From: Fragilaria crotonensis
Lineage: Eukaryota; Bacillariophyta; Fragilariophyceae; Fragilariales; Fragilariaceae
DNA length: 50,470 nucleotides
Reading direction: 5' to 3'
NCBI GenBank assembly: GCA_022925895.1
Contig: JAKSYS010000467.1
Location: 1-50,470, forward strand
Below, one piece after another: positions 50,469 to 50,470 of this stretch. Both the position numbers and the translations under genes were made by a program. The notes beneath the pieces are model-generated. The model saw only the letters and a program-made list of their open reading frames with translations. It made no database searches and had not been told where the DNA came from. The first letter of the stretch is position 1. Each line of letters opens with the position of its first letter.

Positions 50469-50470
50469 TG

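Noticed and set aside
1..50470. tRNA, rRNA or other structured RNA genes
   Set aside because: No sequence resembling conserved rRNA segments or a tRNA cloverleaf was noticed on reading; a tRNAscan or Rfam search would be needed to exclude them.

Overview
The window looks like one end of a eukaryotic chromosome. It starts in 60-bp repeats carrying CCCTAACCCC telomere-type words, followed by simple subtelomeric minisatellites. The rest is almost entirely stacked mobile elements with a few host-like genes between them. PstS-like and Hedgehog-type Hint secreted proteins, a tyrosine-recombinase retrotransposon, a LINE with FVDD reverse transcriptase and a CACTA/Plavaka-like DNA transposon together suggest a marine-type protist, most likely a photosynthetic stramenopile such as a diatom. 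That placement is an inference, not proven. Nearly every long gene is split by one-base frameshifts, often in homopolymers, so the region is either decayed or carries consensus-sequence errors.

Layout, left to right. 1-1250: telomere-associated and subtelomeric repeats. 1767-3035: intact 2-oxoglutarate/Fe(II) dioxygenase-like gene. 3184-15821: five elements (called E1-E5 here) of one unusual family, nested in each other or in other genes, with old subtelomeric repeat blocks at 10181-11553. 15852-21268: 5'-truncated LINE with a 16-bp target duplication. 21285-23619: AC-rich block, elements E6-E8 and an internal telomere array of four AACCCCT units at 23104-23131. 23812-32031: PstS-like gene split by a complete 6.96-kb Ngaro/PAT-type retrotransposon (24970-31926). 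32261-33075: Hint-domain gene. 33080-36539: repeats, then E9 inside E10, which itself sits in a second retrotransposon fragment (36540-36896). 37183-38591: bacterial-looking secreted protein with an M15-type peptidase tail. 38592-39337: LINE fragment. 39606-40446: second copy of the dioxygenase-like gene, broken by a 10-kb CACTA/Plavaka-like transposon (40447-50468).

The candidate new system is the E1-E10 family. Its gene, read most completely in E1 (frames 7367-6180 and 6048-3184), encodes OrsD-like paired zinc fingers, then a segment matching a tyrosine recombinase (Arg, Lys, TxxR, GH, Tyr with XerD-like spacing), then a RecQ-like SF2 helicase, then a CCHC zinc-knuckle tail. Each 5' end carries a short array of direct repeats whose word differs between copies but whose spacing (about 33, 20 and 31 bp) is kept. 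A constant 24-bp inverted-repeat site follows, and then a terminus ending ...CCTTA next to host GG. All ten copies point the same way, with genes reading toward the telomere. Several sit in the gene body of another copy, and the distal half of the interrupted copy is missing. In E8 the gene runs straight into telomere repeats. Together this suggests elements that colonise chromosome ends, where breakage, re-insertion and telomere healing have layered fossil ends.
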